Shown piece after piece: positions 45,111 to 57,665 of a DNA stretch of 64,000 nucleotides. The stretch comes from Selaginella tamariscina. Its lineage: Eukaryota; Streptophyta; Lycopodiopsida; Selaginellales; Selaginellaceae. The translations under genes and the position numbers were made by a program. The notes under the pieces are model-generated. The model ran no database searches and was not told the DNA's origin. It saw only the letters and a program-made list of their open reading frames with translations. The stretch is taken from the NCBI GenBank assembly GCA_003024785.1, contig PUQB01000117.1, positions 320,079 to 384,078 of the forward strand, given 5' to 3'. The first letter of the stretch is position 1. Each line of letters begins with the position of its first letter.

Positions 45111-45464
45111 CATCCAACAATTGCATGAGTAACTGCTCCACAGACAAGATTTGCCTGTTGTGATCATATAAAGAAAAGAAAAATCCACAAGAAAGAATAG
45201 ATCTAACAATGGAAAAGCTAGACCTAAGAAGACAAAGAAAATCGATAAAAAGACACAAATCGAGCACTCCGTAGGGACAATTAAGGTGCCTCACCTCCAC
45301 CAATGTGAGAGCTCGGAATATAGAAAATATATATATCCATTAATTCAGAAACCCTAACTTATATACAAGAGCGAGTGGTCCAGATTGAATCTAATCCGAC
45401 GGCTATCAAAATCTATTATATAACAATAGTATGTGCACATGCAGCCCTACACGTGGATTTTACA

Positions 45465-46451
45465 TATGCAATAAAATATATATTTTCAAAATTAAACTAA
45501 TCTTGTAAAGTTCATACTCTTGAAGTGGAGATGTATATTCACATACATAATATGTATACGTAGACCTTCAAGTTTAGTGCATACGAAAATACTTGTAGAA
45601 GTTGGATGATGATGAGAAATATTATATAATATAAAGTTCTCTTAACAACAAATAAATAGATCCATTGAGAACTTGTATATACTTCAAGTTCAGTTTTTAT
45701 ATTTGTATATGCACGATATAACGTATATACATAGCGTGTGTTGAGTTACAAAAAAAGTCTTGTATATATTACATACACGCTTAACATACACACACATTCA
45801 TATAACTTGTGTGTGGGTGTGCATTGATGGCTGCTTAGATCATAAAATAATATTAGTTCAAGCATCATTTGGAAATTTGATTAACACGTATCAATAATTA
45901 GTAAATTATTTATACGGTTTAATAATTATTTATTTCACATTCAAGCCAAAGCAAGAAAGATACTCTTTATGTAAAACTTAATTTAGAATGACGCATATGT
46001 TACCGCGAGACAAATACATCATACGTACATAATATATATATTTGATAATTGAATAAGTATTAATATTCAGTTTTTATAGTCTTGTATATGCACGATATGA
46101 CGTATATACATAGCGTGTGTTGAAGAGAGAGAGAGCTGTTTACAAAAAAAAGTCTTGTTATATTCCATACACGCTTAACATACACACACATTCATATATA
46201 TACCCATGCACACATCACCTGTGTGTGGGTGTGGGTGTGCATTGATGGCTGCTTAGATCATAAAATAATATTAGTTCAAGCATCATTTGGAAATTTGATT
46301 AACATGTATCAATAGTTAGTAATTATTTATACGGTTTAATAATTATTTATATGGTGGAGATTCACATTCAAGCCAAAGCAAGAAAGATTCTCTTGATGTA
46401 AAACTTAATTTAGAATGACTCATATCTTACCGTGAGACAAACACATTATAC
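45465..46451. repeat. Tandem duplication of about 340-380 bp between elements D and E
   Basis: 45690-46031 and 46068-46451 are near-identical (shared 'attgatggctgcttagatca', 'aagccaaagcaagaaaga' and others). Copy 2 differs by small indels and is cut by element E at its end. No gene is seen here. Confidence 0.85.
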
Positions 46452-46657
46452 TGAAAGAGTAGATATATATTCAGAAATGTCAGATCTATTCAGTTACAAA
46501 AGCCCTGCTTATATATAGGAGACCTCCTGTCATGTGGCACACATGCGACACATGGCGCTAACACATGGCAGCCAGATCACCACCCATGTGTCACTATGCA
46601 TGTGTGTATATACATATGCGTATATACATTACGTTACATAATATACAGTATCTTACA

Positions 46658-47690
46658 TTATCCTCCCCTCTGTGGTTGTGTAGATGGTGATGGATTTGAT
46701 GGTCCTGGATCTGTGTGAGTTGGGCCATCTAAGGTATGATCGAATGTAGTTAACGAGTCTCGAACGACAAACCATTTCATTCAAATTACGTGAACTATCT
46801 CAACCTCATGAAATCCCACCAACTGTACCTGATACACCTGAGAACCAACCTTTTGGAATACTCGGTAGGGACCAAGCCACTTATGTAATAAACCAGTTGC
46901 AAGCCCAGGTGCAATCATCTTGGGAAAAATGTACCAGTACACCGTCAGCATAGTCTGGTGGAATTTGATGTCGTGCATTGTAAGAAGATTGTTGCCGTAT
47001 TTGAGCTCGACCAAGATGTTTAGCAAACTTTGCACGCAGAAGAGGCAAAACAGCATCCAAATGTCGAGCCCACATTTTCGCATCCTCGGCACGTGGCAGA
47101 TTCGATGATAATCCCAATTCACTAGGCAACTTAGGATCATATCCATACAATGCCTTGAATGGAGAGATACTAATCGAACTCTGAATGCTTGTTACATAAG
47201 CAAATCTCAAGCATCGCAAATACCAATCCCAATCAGTGTGATTGAAGTTCACATACTTCGAGATCATACCCTTGAAGGTCCGATTCAATCGCTCCACCAA
47301 ACCATCAGTTTGTGGATGATATAGAGAGGCAAATGAGTGTTTTACCCCTAACTTCTCACACAACACTCGGAATACCTCAGCAATGAAAGTGGGGCCATTA
47401 TCTGATAACATCTACTGGACAAGAATGCTGCAAAACCACATTATCGAACAAAAACAAAGTTGTTGACATGGCAGTTGCATCCGGAAGAGCACCAACCTCC
47501 ACCCAACAAGTTAAATAATCGGATACGACAATGATGTACTGGTTACCTTGAGAAGAATGTGGAAAAGGTCCCATTAAATCCACTGCAATTAACTCAAAAG
47601 GGTGAGAGACGTTGATGGACTCTAACACCCCATGGCCCGAGTCGTAGAGGAATTCCGAGTTTGACAAATGGAACATCTTTGAATATACTT
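46658..47690 (-). pseudogene. Integrase of element E
   Basis: Core blocks I-A-V-D-L-M-G-P-F-P-H-S, L-S-D-N-G-P-T-F and Y-H-P-Q-T-D-G-L-V-E-R (catalytic D, D and E retained) are spread over two frames split near 47400. A G-P-Y module (W-L-G-P-Y-R-V) with E-I-V-H-V ends the protein near 46790. Confidence 0.87.
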
Positions 47691-48800
47691 GATCACATCA
47701 CCACGCATGCTGAGCCAATAAAAGGATCTGCAGAGCTTCTCAACACTCGTTGGTGACCAAGATGACCTCCAACAATAGGCGAATCATGATATACTCGAAG
47801 AAGGTGTGGAACATATGTAGAGGGCACAGCCAACCGCCATCTGTCTTCTGGATTTGTCCCAATAAAATACAATAAACCATCCTGAAGTCGAAACTGAGCA
47901 TGATATTGTCGAAACCATGGTTCGGAAGAAGGATTTGCAAATGCATCCCGTAATTGCCTCGTCCACGGTTCACATTTTTGGGCATCCTGCCACTGTTCCA
48001 AGGATGGTAAGTCGGCATCGAATACCTGAGGGGCTTGTATCAAACCGAATGCTGCAGCGACTACATGAGCAGGCAAAGTGGAATCAGAAAGGGGTGCTCG
48101 AGAAAGTGCATCCACATCCACCATTGTTCGTCCAGGTCTGTGCACCACCTTAAAGTTATATACTTGGAGACATAACGCCCATCTGGCTACACAACCCACT
48201 AAATTCTTCCATTTTAACAAGGAAATAACAGCAGCATGATCACACTCCAAAAGTGTTTCATTCCCATGTAAGTAAGCATGAAGTTGTTCAAAACCCCAAA
48301 CAACAGCAAGGCATTCTTTTTCAGTAGTGAAATAATTCTGCTCAGTCGGCGCGAGTACTCAACTAATGTAAGCCACCGGGTGTCGAATTGAAGGATTCAC
48401 AGCATCAGTCTGCATCAACACACCATCAATACCAACATTTGAGGCATCTACTTGTAAAATGAATGGACGAATAAAATCTGGGTATTGAAGCAATGGTGGA
48501 GTTGTCAGGAACTCTTTTAACTGGTCAAATGCCTGCTGACACCTGCGAGTCCACCTGAAAGGTACATGTGAATGAATTAACTCCCGAAGAGGGGCAGTTC
48601 GATCTGTGAGATGATCGGTGAATCGACCCAAGTACTGCACCTTGCCCAAGAAATGCTGGACTTCCTGTATTGTACGGGGATGAGGGAACTCTCGAACAGC
48701 TCGCAACTTCATTGGATCCACCTGTAAACCCTCTGAGATATATGGTAACCCAAGTAAGTGGTGTTGGTCAAACCAAACACACACTTTTTAAGTTTCAACT
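47691..48800 (-). pseudogene. Integrase zinc module and RNase H of element E
   Basis: The frame at 48250-47693 carries the R-P-G-R-T-M-V-D-V-D-A-L-S-R-A segment and a linker. V-G-G-H-L-G-H-Q-R-V starts the integrase zinc module. 48784-48359 holds the RNase H start (F-I-L-Q-V-D-A-S-N-V-G). Confidence 0.82.
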
Positions 48801-49370
48801 TCAGGCTAACTTATCGAAATTAATCAAGAACGCGCCGTACATCACGAATGTGATCCTCCAAGAACCAGACCCATGAATGAGCACATCGTCAATAAAATTG
48901 ATAGTGATATCAGGCATATATGAAAGAAGCTCATCCATCATGCGTTGAAAGGTGGCAAGAGCTGAAGTCAATCCAAAAGGTATAACCAAATACTCATAAA
49001 GACCAAATGGTGTCCAAAAGGCCGTTTTTGGAATATCTTCCTCAGCCATAGGAACTTGCCAATATCCTGATGCCAAATCCAACTTAGTAAACCATCGACT
49101 CTGACCCAAACGATCTAATAAATCGGCAGAGTTCAGAAGTGGATAAACATCTTTGATGGTAACATCGTTGAGAGGTCGGTAATCCACACAAAATTGTAGA
49201 GATCCATCAGGCTTGGGAACTAAATGAGGTTCACATGCCCATGGACTCCGTGATGGACGACACACCCGCTTACCGATCATATCTATAACAGCTGTTCGCA
49301 TGGCTTAATAACTTTTTTGGTGACCGCGTCGAACTGGGACTTTGAAAGGCTTTACATTGCTAGTGGGTAT
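48801..49370 (-). pseudogene. Reverse transcriptase of element E
   Basis: A 166-residue frame with C-V-D-Y-R-P-L-N-D-V-T, F-T-K-L-D-L-A-S-G-Y-W-Q-V, I-P-F-G-L-T-S-A-L-A-T-F-Q and N-F-I-D-D-V-L-I-H. The N-A-P of the usual motif is S-A-L, and the Y of Y-x-D-D is F. Confidence 0.9.
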
Positions 49371-49384
49371 ACAATGTCGAGTCT

Positions 49385-50020
49385 TCACATGTGCACCTTG
49401 GGACAATCAAATTTGAACAAACTTGCATACTGCTGCTTAAGTTGTTCGATGCATTGTGCTCGATACTCCGATGACGGATCCGACATTTGAACCTGTTGAG
49501 ATGAACACCACCCCAAGACTGGAATTAAAGGAGCTGTATGCGTGATACAAACAGCAACAAGCTTCTCTGGACATAAAGGAACAGACTGCAGAGACACAGA
49601 CTCCAAGCGTAATACAGGAGGAGAGAGTGAAAAATCACACATACCTTTCGACTGCTTCAACCAATCACATCCCAGAATAATGTCAAAGACCTAGGAAGGG
49701 ACAACCCTAAGAGACCCAGAGGGAAACTTACAATTGTCACCCAAAACCAGCGTAGTCGAAGTGGTGTACTGTGATACTGCACGAGACTACCCATTACCAT
49801 ATAAAATGTGCAAGACCTTATCTGCATGTCTTAAGGGTAATGAGCACCGATGCGCTAGAGAAGTAGTTATGGAAGACATACTGGATCCTGTATCCACAAG
49901 CACTGTGACTGAAAGATCATTCACTCGTGCAGAAAATGTGGAAAACTGGATGATCTGGTGGAACTTGCAAACCTTGATATGCATAGCGGAAAAAGCATGG
50001 AGGTGAAGTCTCCATTGCAC
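49385..50020 (-). pseudogene. Protease of element E
   Basis: Active-site block V-L-V-D-T-G-S-S-M-S-S at about 49880-49910. The frame is broken at about 49790. Confidence 0.8.
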
Positions 50021-50239
50021 GGGATCCCTCCGTCGCCTGTACGATTACTGGTTTTCCGCAACAGATCCATCTGCAAGAGAGGCTTCGTCATCTGGAAGCT
50101 CATCATCAGACATAATGGCCACCACATGCACACCATCCGGAACATATGGTCGCTAGCCTGGATGTGGTGGACGCCAATCAGGATACACATCGCATGCTTG
50201 CCAAGTATGTCCAGGTGCCCAACAGGCCCAACAATGAAC

Positions 50240-51170
50240 TTGATTGGGTCGACCTGCATTGTTCCGATTCCTCCTATCACGAATCCGTGGATTTTGACCA
50301 CCACGGGCAGGAACTAGAGCAGGTGCAAGACAATTTTGTGGAGGTGGTCCATGGGGTGGACCCGAGTTCGACCACGAAAGGCTTGCAGTGCGGGCACATA
50401 TGCAGCAACGTCAACCTCTATTGGATCAGCACTGAATAAGAGGAGCAGGTAACCCAAGGGGACCACGGCTCTCACCAGGCACCAACTTAAAACGTTGAGC
50501 TAGTGCAAAAGCTTCCTCCAATGTGGTAGGACGAAGAGCCCGAATGAATCGAACAAGTTCGGGTTGCATAGTTGGCCATAACATATCGAGCTTAATGGGC
50601 TCAGGCATGTTAGGATATGCATGCCGAACTAAATCCCGAACCTAATAGTAAACCGCATAATAGACTCACCAGGATGTTGTCGTATCGCATGTAGTTGTTG
50701 GAAAGCATCATCTGAATCCTCAACTTTGCCAAAACATGTTTGAGGCATTCCGTCAACCGATTACTATTGGCTTAAATCTCCGCAGCCAATCCATTATACC
50801 ACTTGAGCGCATGGCCTTCTAAACATGTAGGGAATTCTCTGAGAGCACGGGCCTCATCCCAACCATGGTAATAAACAATAACTTGAAATGATCAAACCAG
50901 TGGTATACATCATCTCCCGGATCACCACAAAAAGATCGGGGTCGAACCCTCGGATTTGTGGCCTGTGAAGAAGATGGAGTACTAGAAGTAGATCCCTCGG
51001 CATGAGGCTCAGGCGGGGAAGAGGAGGACGGACCCTCAACAAAGCGCTCCAACAACTTAATTTGTGCATCAATAGCAGTAGTAATAATGCTAAAAGCCAT
51101 CTCCATGTTCATTGTCATGAAAACAAGAAAAGAAAAAGGCTGAAGAAAGGAATACCCAACTTCTCCACCA
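50240..51170 (-). pseudogene. gag of element E
   Basis: Contains F-C-G-D-P-G-D-D-V-Y-H-W-F-D-H-F (50930-50885), matching the gag of D, and a P/S-rich N-terminus. A zinc-knuckle-like segment near 50180-50240 (C-W-A-C type in D) is scrambled by frame breaks. Confidence 0.78.
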
Positions 51171-51377
51171 ATCAAAGAGCAGATGTATATTCAGAAATGT
51201 CAGATCTATTCAGCTACAAAAACCTTGCTTATATACATGAGACCTCCTACCACGTGGCACACATGTGACACGTGGCACTAACACATGGCAGCCAGATCAC
51301 CACCCATGTGTCACTACACATGTGTGTATATACACATGCGTATATACATTATGTTATATAATATATAGTATCTTACA

Positions 51378-53595
51378 ATACTATATATATATATATATAT
51401 ATATATAATAATTATATAGATTGAATAATTGATGTATGTATTAATGTTTTAATGTCCATACTTTGCCAGGATTTTTTAAACAATTTAATTTAAATATTTA
51501 CAAGAAAACTCATTTATGTATTTAAATATACATAAATTTAGCAAATATGTGTATTAAATATACTTAAACATTTAAGAAGTTCAATATTTAATATACAATT
51601 TTACAATTGTATACTAGATTAATGCATATAAAACTATATATAATATTATATAATTTTTAAAATAATTTAAAGTAAACAGTGGGTTACATCTGCAATGCAA
51701 TGATTAATTTTAATAAATGTCGTTATTTGAAGTTAAGCCTCTTGTATGAATTTAATTCTTTCTAATCTAATAGATCTCATTCCATCTCTAGTTTTTAACA
51801 CTATAATTTACACACACATACACAATATATTATAAAAATTTGTGTGTGTGCATGGATAAAAGATATTACTAAGTGAGCTATGTAATATTCTCTACTTGTT
51901 TAATATTTAGCATCACATACTGTATGTAAAATGGTCGAGGGTACACGTAAGCACCCACCCAATTATAGTAGATATATATATGTTCGTAGGGAACTCTAAA
52001 TAGCTGCACAATCCAGATCTCATCTTCTTAAGTGAATGGACCACGCTTATGTCTTTTGACAGGCCAACCTGCCACTTTCATCTTCTCCTAAAGCGTCGGT
52101 GAGCCTTCCTCTATAAGTTTATCCGAAATTAAAATAGAATGAGTTACGTTACATTTATTTGTAACCATGGCAAGGATAACAATTGTACCAAGGATTTAAC
52201 TTAAGATATACTCATCAGGTTTAAGTATAATAATTGAGTTAATAATAATTATTATTAAATAATTGAACTCATCACTCCATATGAAATATTAAACCGACAT
52301 GGCCTATCTAAGCCGCTAGATCATGCATGGGTCATGTATTACTGTGCATAATGGAATACATGCTCTATGTTAAGAATAATAATTGAATTAAACATAAACT
52401 TACTAGGTTAAGAATAATAGTTAGATCTTATAAAGTTAACATGTGATTTAAAACAATTTATATATATAATATAATATATATATATATATATATATTTATT
52501 TATGCATAATTTATTAACTTTGAATAGGTCCGTAGGTTGGTGAGATTTTCTTCACGAAACCTAAATGTGAAAAGTATGCATGTGAACTGTACTTATGTAT
52601 ATAAATATTTATAATTACATATGTACATGTGAATATTAGTTAGTATCATTTTAATTATATATAAAAGGAAGTTTGAGTTGGAGTCCAATAAAAGAAATGG
52701 GAAACGTCCGGCAGTAAAGAGAACTTACAAAGAAGTTTTGTATGTAGAAGTTTTATCATTAACAAAAATATTTTAAACATTTTAATAATCCTAGGAGATA
52801 ATCCAAAAAATGCTTTTTGGGGTATTAAATAATAATAAAAAGGCAATATTTTATTAAAAAAAAAATGATAATACTTCTTATTGACCTATTTTTAAAGCAT
52901 AAAACATGACTAAAAAAAAAAATTAGTACAAACTTTTGGTTCCTAGGTATGTATGTTCCACCAACCACTTTGTTAACACTGAAATCATTAATAATAAGAA
53001 TTAAATTGTTACCATATGTATGTTGGGTCTAGAAGAGCCCTTCCACTGCATAATAGTCGTAATTGTTAATTCACTTTCTTAAACATGTAGTTATAGAAAT
53101 TCCACTAATAAAACCACATGTTAGGACAACCTTTGCAGTTTTGAAATAAAAGATAATTAACTGATGAATCTAATATAATTAGCTTATGTGTTTGTGCAAG
53201 TTAATATAGTTTAGCATATGTGTTTGAGCAAACAAATAATTTCAAATCTTTTCCACTTATTTCCAACATGTTTAATCACGAAACCTACAGTACACTTAAT
53301 TTAATCACATTTGAAGATGAAAATATATAAAAAAATTTAAAAATAGACTCGTATTTATAAGATAGATTTTGATATGTTGAATTAAATTGAACAACATATA
53401 TAAGCCAGGCACTAGCACTAGCTTGAATTCCATGGCGCTTATATAGAGAATAAATAAGTTTTGCAATGCCACAAAGTTGACAAATCTACAACACTTTACG
53501 GTGTGTTACATGGTGAAGATCTCTAAGGGGGGAGAGTGCTAGCTATTAAGAAGAACTCTTCTCAAAAAGCTCTCCAAAGCCTCTCAAGGTCAAAG
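51378..53595. other. AT-rich region with no recognised gene
   Basis: Starts with a (TA)n tract at the edge of element E. 52355-52480 is repeated at 55945-56065. 51860-51905 resembles the 75-bp insertion in Crinkler copy 2. A minus-strand frame at 52655-52846 is low in information and not called. Confidence 0.4.
52355..52480. repeat. Interspersed repeat, copy 1
   Basis: Shares 'tacatgctc', 'atgttaagaataa', 'caattgaatta' and 'gtttaaaacaatttatatat' type segments in the same order with 55945-56065. Divergence is moderate, so this is an older duplication. Confidence 0.65.
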
Positions 53596-53599
53596 CCAC

Positions 53600-54580
53600 C
53601 CTCTTCCTATCCGAGCTAGGCAGTAGGATCCTCCCCTCTATAACATATGCAAAACCTTGGAAACGATTGCATGCCCATTGCACTTCTAACCCATGCACAG
53701 AATCCTGACACACCTTCTACTGGCGTTTTACTGCAAAGAAGAGTTTGCGCCATCTTGAACGTGCATATACCATGTTTAGTGCTATCCCATAGCAAAAGCT
53801 TCAAAGTCTTTAGTGTCGCTGGTAACAACGAAGTTTTTAACAAACCTCGCCTTGTCTGCCATATTAAATGCATGAATCCATTCTGTCTCACAAAATGCAA
53901 CACCTTGCTAACATAATCTTCAGAGCTTCTTGCCTCTTGCAACACATCCTCAAAAAGCCTCTCATATATTAAACGAAGCCTTATTCAAGTGCTGGCGCGA
54001 ATGAAAGCCTCTCCAAGTTCTTAAGAGAGATTTCTCGAACTCACCTCCGTGTTCAATCTCTCAGCGAACTCGGTTGGCAATAACGTATAGTTTAGGAACC
54101 GAGTAATGTCCGCCCTCAATTCCAGCTTTTCCTCAGGCAACCAGTACATAGTCCCAAATATTCTAAGCATCTGTTCTGAACTTTAGTACATAGCAATCTG
54201 TTAGCAGACAAGCATCTTGGAAGCATGTTTGACACTAACAAACATAATGTCATGTCTGATATGAAGTCCAAGCAATCACTGTAGCCCTGGATATACCTTT
54301 TCCACCCGTAATACCAGGTTGGATTTACCGGTTTCTCGCCACCTTTCAAGCCTAGCTCGAAAAATAATCACTGTGTTCCACCAGCTTTGTAACGCTACTG
54401 ACTTTACTTTGGGTGTGTCCTTGCCATCCTCCTCGGAGAGCTCTATAGCAACATGATGTCCTCCTCGGAAGAACCCTAGACATTGAAAGAAATTGTATTA
54501 AGGGAAATTACAAGGGAATTGCAGACTTACCGGTTTAGATTCGTTCGTGTGGATGTTTCAGGATCCATTACGTGAGACAG
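53600..54580 (-). pseudogene. Unrecognised, probably spliced gene remnant
   Basis: The minus strand has a possible start near 54570 (M-D-P-E-T-S), a GTAAGT donor shortly after, and an acceptor near 54480 followed by a protein-like frame (V-A-I-E-L-S-E-E-D-G). Further frames run at 54349-54116 and 53945-53616, with a GTGAGT donor near 54048. The last 109-residue frame looks protein-like (F-V-R-Q-N-G-F-M-H-L). I recognise no domain. Stops between the pieces may be introns or decay. Confidence 0.3.
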
Positions 54581-57029
54581 CGTGGGTGAAGAAAATTGAT
54601 TTTACCAAGAAAACCCTATGGAGAAGCTGCATTTTAGCTAGTTTATCACGCAGTTTTCACGTGTGAAATGAGAATATTCATTTGGATATAATTAATTAAA
54701 TAGCTAAATTTAGTTAATAAAGAATATTCTTGGAATGTAAATTTAATTTAATCTTATATTGTGTGTGTTTGTTCGTGTGTAATCAACACATGAACTTAGA
54801 AGCAATATACAATTTGCTTGAGTCATTCGATAAGGATGTCAAACATTTAAATAAATACAATAACTTATATCTGCCTTTTGAATGAGTTGCTAGCAAAAGA
54901 GTTTGAAGTCCGAGTTTAAAATATTTATGGGGCAGCAAAACGTAAGTTGAGTATCTCATCAAGGGTTATCTGATGTGTGAATCAGGGGAGTGGGAAGCAT
55001 TAGAGAATTTATAAAATGTAATGAAGTTAGTGAATGAGTTTGAGGCAAGGTCTCAAGCTAATTGTAATAAAGTTAAGAAACTAACCAAAACTTTATTTCA
55101 TGTTAACCTAGGGGCTGGCAAACAATATTAATTAGGAAGTCTCCAATATAAATTCTAGCTAGAACAATTAACTAGCTTGTTGTTTATGTTCAGGTAAACT
55201 TTACAAATGTGCAAAGGTCTTCAAATGACTTCATGTCACAAGTGAAGAAGTTAAAAAAAAAAAAAAGTTAACAATTTATTAAGAGAGTAATATATTTTAC
55301 CTATTGTTATTCTTTCTTTACATTCTTGTGGAAGTATCCTAGAGTCTTTTCCTCTTATTAGGATTGTACAACTCTTCATATGAAATATCATCATGTTCAC
55401 TATCTTTTTACCTTTGCAAAACTTCATTTTTCCTCTTCACAACAGGTTTCAATTAGTTTCATCCCCTTCTTCTACATTTCTCTTTCCTTACTGAGGCAAC
55501 ATACTCATTACTAACAAAGAAGCAAGTCTTTAGCATTGAGAGAAATTGTTTGATTAATGGTCGCATGAATTAACTTTTTTGGCATAAACCATGATTTTTA
55601 TTATTCATGAATAATAAATCTTAATTTTAATAAAAAATATATATACTAATAATTTATATAGTGAAAAGGTAGTAATTTAATTTATATATTAATTTAAATT
55701 AAACCATTATATAAATTGATTTGAAGTTGTTAATCTAAATCACAATGGTTTATTTTAGTGATTTAAATCTGATCTAAGTCAAAATTGTCAATCCATGAAC
55801 GGTTGTGTGGCCACCTGCAAAGACACAAAGACGGACATGGAGTGTATGAGCAATGACCAGGCAAAGGCCAACGCTCAAGCAATTTACCGACAGAGGGTGA
55901 CTGCGGTTTAGTAGGAAAAGGATGTTGATTGCTATCAAGCGGAATTGATACATGCTCCATGTTAAGAATAACAATTGAATTAGCATAAACTCACCAGGTT
56001 AAGGATAACAGCTCGATCTTATAAAGTATACAGTGGTTTAAAACAATTTATATATATATATATACATACACAAATATATTTATGATATATGCAAGTTGTA
56101 ATTAAAATGGGCATGGCTATAGTCTCATTTCTTAATAATTAGCAATTTTAGTTATTTAATTAGCATTTCTAATATTAAAGGAATATTCTTTAAAATATAT
56201 GTTTAAAACAGAATATTCTTTAGAATATTCTATTTTGTAATCGACCCTTTAATAAATTATAGCATTCATTATAAAAATTAATAACATTATAAAAGTAGAA
56301 GGTATTAAATTATATAATATATATTTAAAATTGTATGGGCCTAAATAACAATTAAGGAAGAGCATAAGAGGTACATTATATAAATATGATGTTGTTATTA
56401 AAATATTAATATTTAAATATAACATTATTAATTAAAAATTTGTAGTATAATATATATATAATATACCAAATCCTATAATAATATAGTCAATCTTCCATAT
56501 CGTTTTAAAATTTATATAGTTAAGTAAATATTTTGGTACTATTATTAAAGAGTTTATAATAAATGAATATTAATATACGATATTTTATATTTTGTAATTG
56601 TTTTAAGCTTCAGAAAACATATATTTTCTTGCAATTTTGTTAATTGTGATTGTTAATGTTCTTGATCCACCATATCGAATGGATTAACATTTATAAACAT
56701 GTTGGGTCTTTTTGATTGGGAGACCATGTTTTTTTTAGGCATTCATTATATCTTTCGTTCTCCTTCTTGTGTCGCCTTTTTTGTGATTTGAACCATGCAA
56801 CCTTAACCATACTATTTTTTGTGATTACTTCAGATGTGTCGATGATTTGCCCATCCAAATAGGTTGATATATAACGCATCTGGAGTAATGAGGACCATCA
56901 TTAGTTTTGAAGATCCTCGCAACAATCAAAGTATGCTTTAGGTTTTTGATTCCTTTGTCCAACAAGTGTGGGTTTGCACTTCCATATCACTATTGGCTTT
57001 ATGTCGTTTATGATTAGTGATGTCATTTT
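54581..57029. other. AT-rich region with repeats
   Basis: 55320-55540 resembles the two flanks of element C (20570-20678 and 34130-34205). 55945-56065 is the second copy of the interspersed repeat at 52355. A minus-strand frame at 56691-56879 is K/R-rich and could be the downstream end of the transposase-derived gene that follows, but this is not certain. Confidence 0.45.
55945..56065. repeat. Interspersed repeat, copy 2
   Basis: See 52355-52480: same order of shared segments, ending in a (TA)n tract in both. Confidence 0.65.
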
Positions 57030-57665
57030 AATCCTCTCGCCACCTTGTTTTAGGCCAAAAAGGGTGTTGCAATTCTGTACTTGTGATAATAGGCCTTCTA
57101 ACTCTCGAAAACAGTCTCCAATAGTCGACCATATGTATATAGTTCTGAGTAACCAATTGCCTTATCAGAATTCTTTGGCATCGATTTTGAACCCATGCCA
57201 CATATTTTTTGATGCCATCAATAATAACTCTTGTTCCTTGAGCTGGGCACTCAGTGGAATAGGGTCTGGTTGTCCTTCTAGGAGAAGTGGCTTTCCATCC
57301 TCTCCACTTTTGAAGAGCATTAAGCCCTCTTTCAGTAACCACTCTTGCTCTAATGCCGTAACTGTACTGCATAATAGTATACCATCTCGTATGGAGAAAA
57401 AGAATTGTAGCGGCACAAGGTGACCAACTAAAGAAATCAATCCCCTCTTTTATATACTCGAGAAATTTTTTGAAGTGCACTCAGTCACAAGCAAAGCAAC
57501 CTTTTTTTTGGAGATGCAGTTTTCAAAAAGATTCAATATGCAGTAAGGTAAGTGCACTTGTCCTTTTGTAGAGTTGGAGACCTTGCTGAAGAACGCATCA
57601 ATATCTTCATGAGTGTGACCAACCATAAGGAAACTGAGCGTGATTGTCTCAAACACACCTTTGGC
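57030..57665 (-). pseudogene. Transposase-derived 'VGHTHEDID' protein (DUF7869-like), frame-broken
   Basis: The diagnostic segment F-L-M-V-G-H-T-H-E-D-I-D-A-F-F lies at about 57585-57630 after K-G-V-F-E-T-I. The same protein continues in other frames: A-L-L-V-T-E-C-T, then E-Y-I-K-E-G-I-D-F-F near 57440, then V-P-L-Q-F-F-F-S and E-W-L-L-K-E-G-L-M-L-F near 57300. This motif is common in repeated, RNase H-fold, transposase-related proteins of plants, protists and animals. Similarity seems to stop at 57665, where the sequence becomes GC-rich. This may be an intron border or the edge of element F. Confidence 0.6.

Larger units (their letters stand above)
40661..45464 (-). mobile_element. Ty3/gypsy element D with short LTRs
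   Basis: About 4.8 kb on the minus strand. LTRs at 40661-40824 (164 bp) and 45304-45464 (161 bp) share TGTGAGAGCT and the 'gtatgtgcacatgcagcc' segment. A purine-rich tract (sense GAGAGAGGAGGGA) precedes the 3' LTR. The order gag, zinc knuckle, protease, RT, RNase H, integrase is complete, but frames are broken. No chromodomain is seen. No clear target-site duplication is seen. Confidence 0.88.
46452..51377 (-). mobile_element. Ty3/gypsy element E with 206-bp LTRs
   Basis: About 4.9 kb on the minus strand. The two LTRs (46452-46657 and 51172-51377) are both 206 bp, TGTAAGATAC (sense start) to CTCTTTCA or CTCTTTGA. They are flanked by ATAC (46448-46451 and 51378-51381). The first copy of the tandem duplication shows the empty site. 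A purine tract (AGAGGGGAGGATAA) precedes the 3' LTR. It is related to element D in all domains. Confidence 0.9.

Noticed and set aside
40661-45464. A target-site duplication for element D
   Set aside because: The bases next to the LTRs (gatg on the left, tatgc on the right) do not match well enough to claim one.
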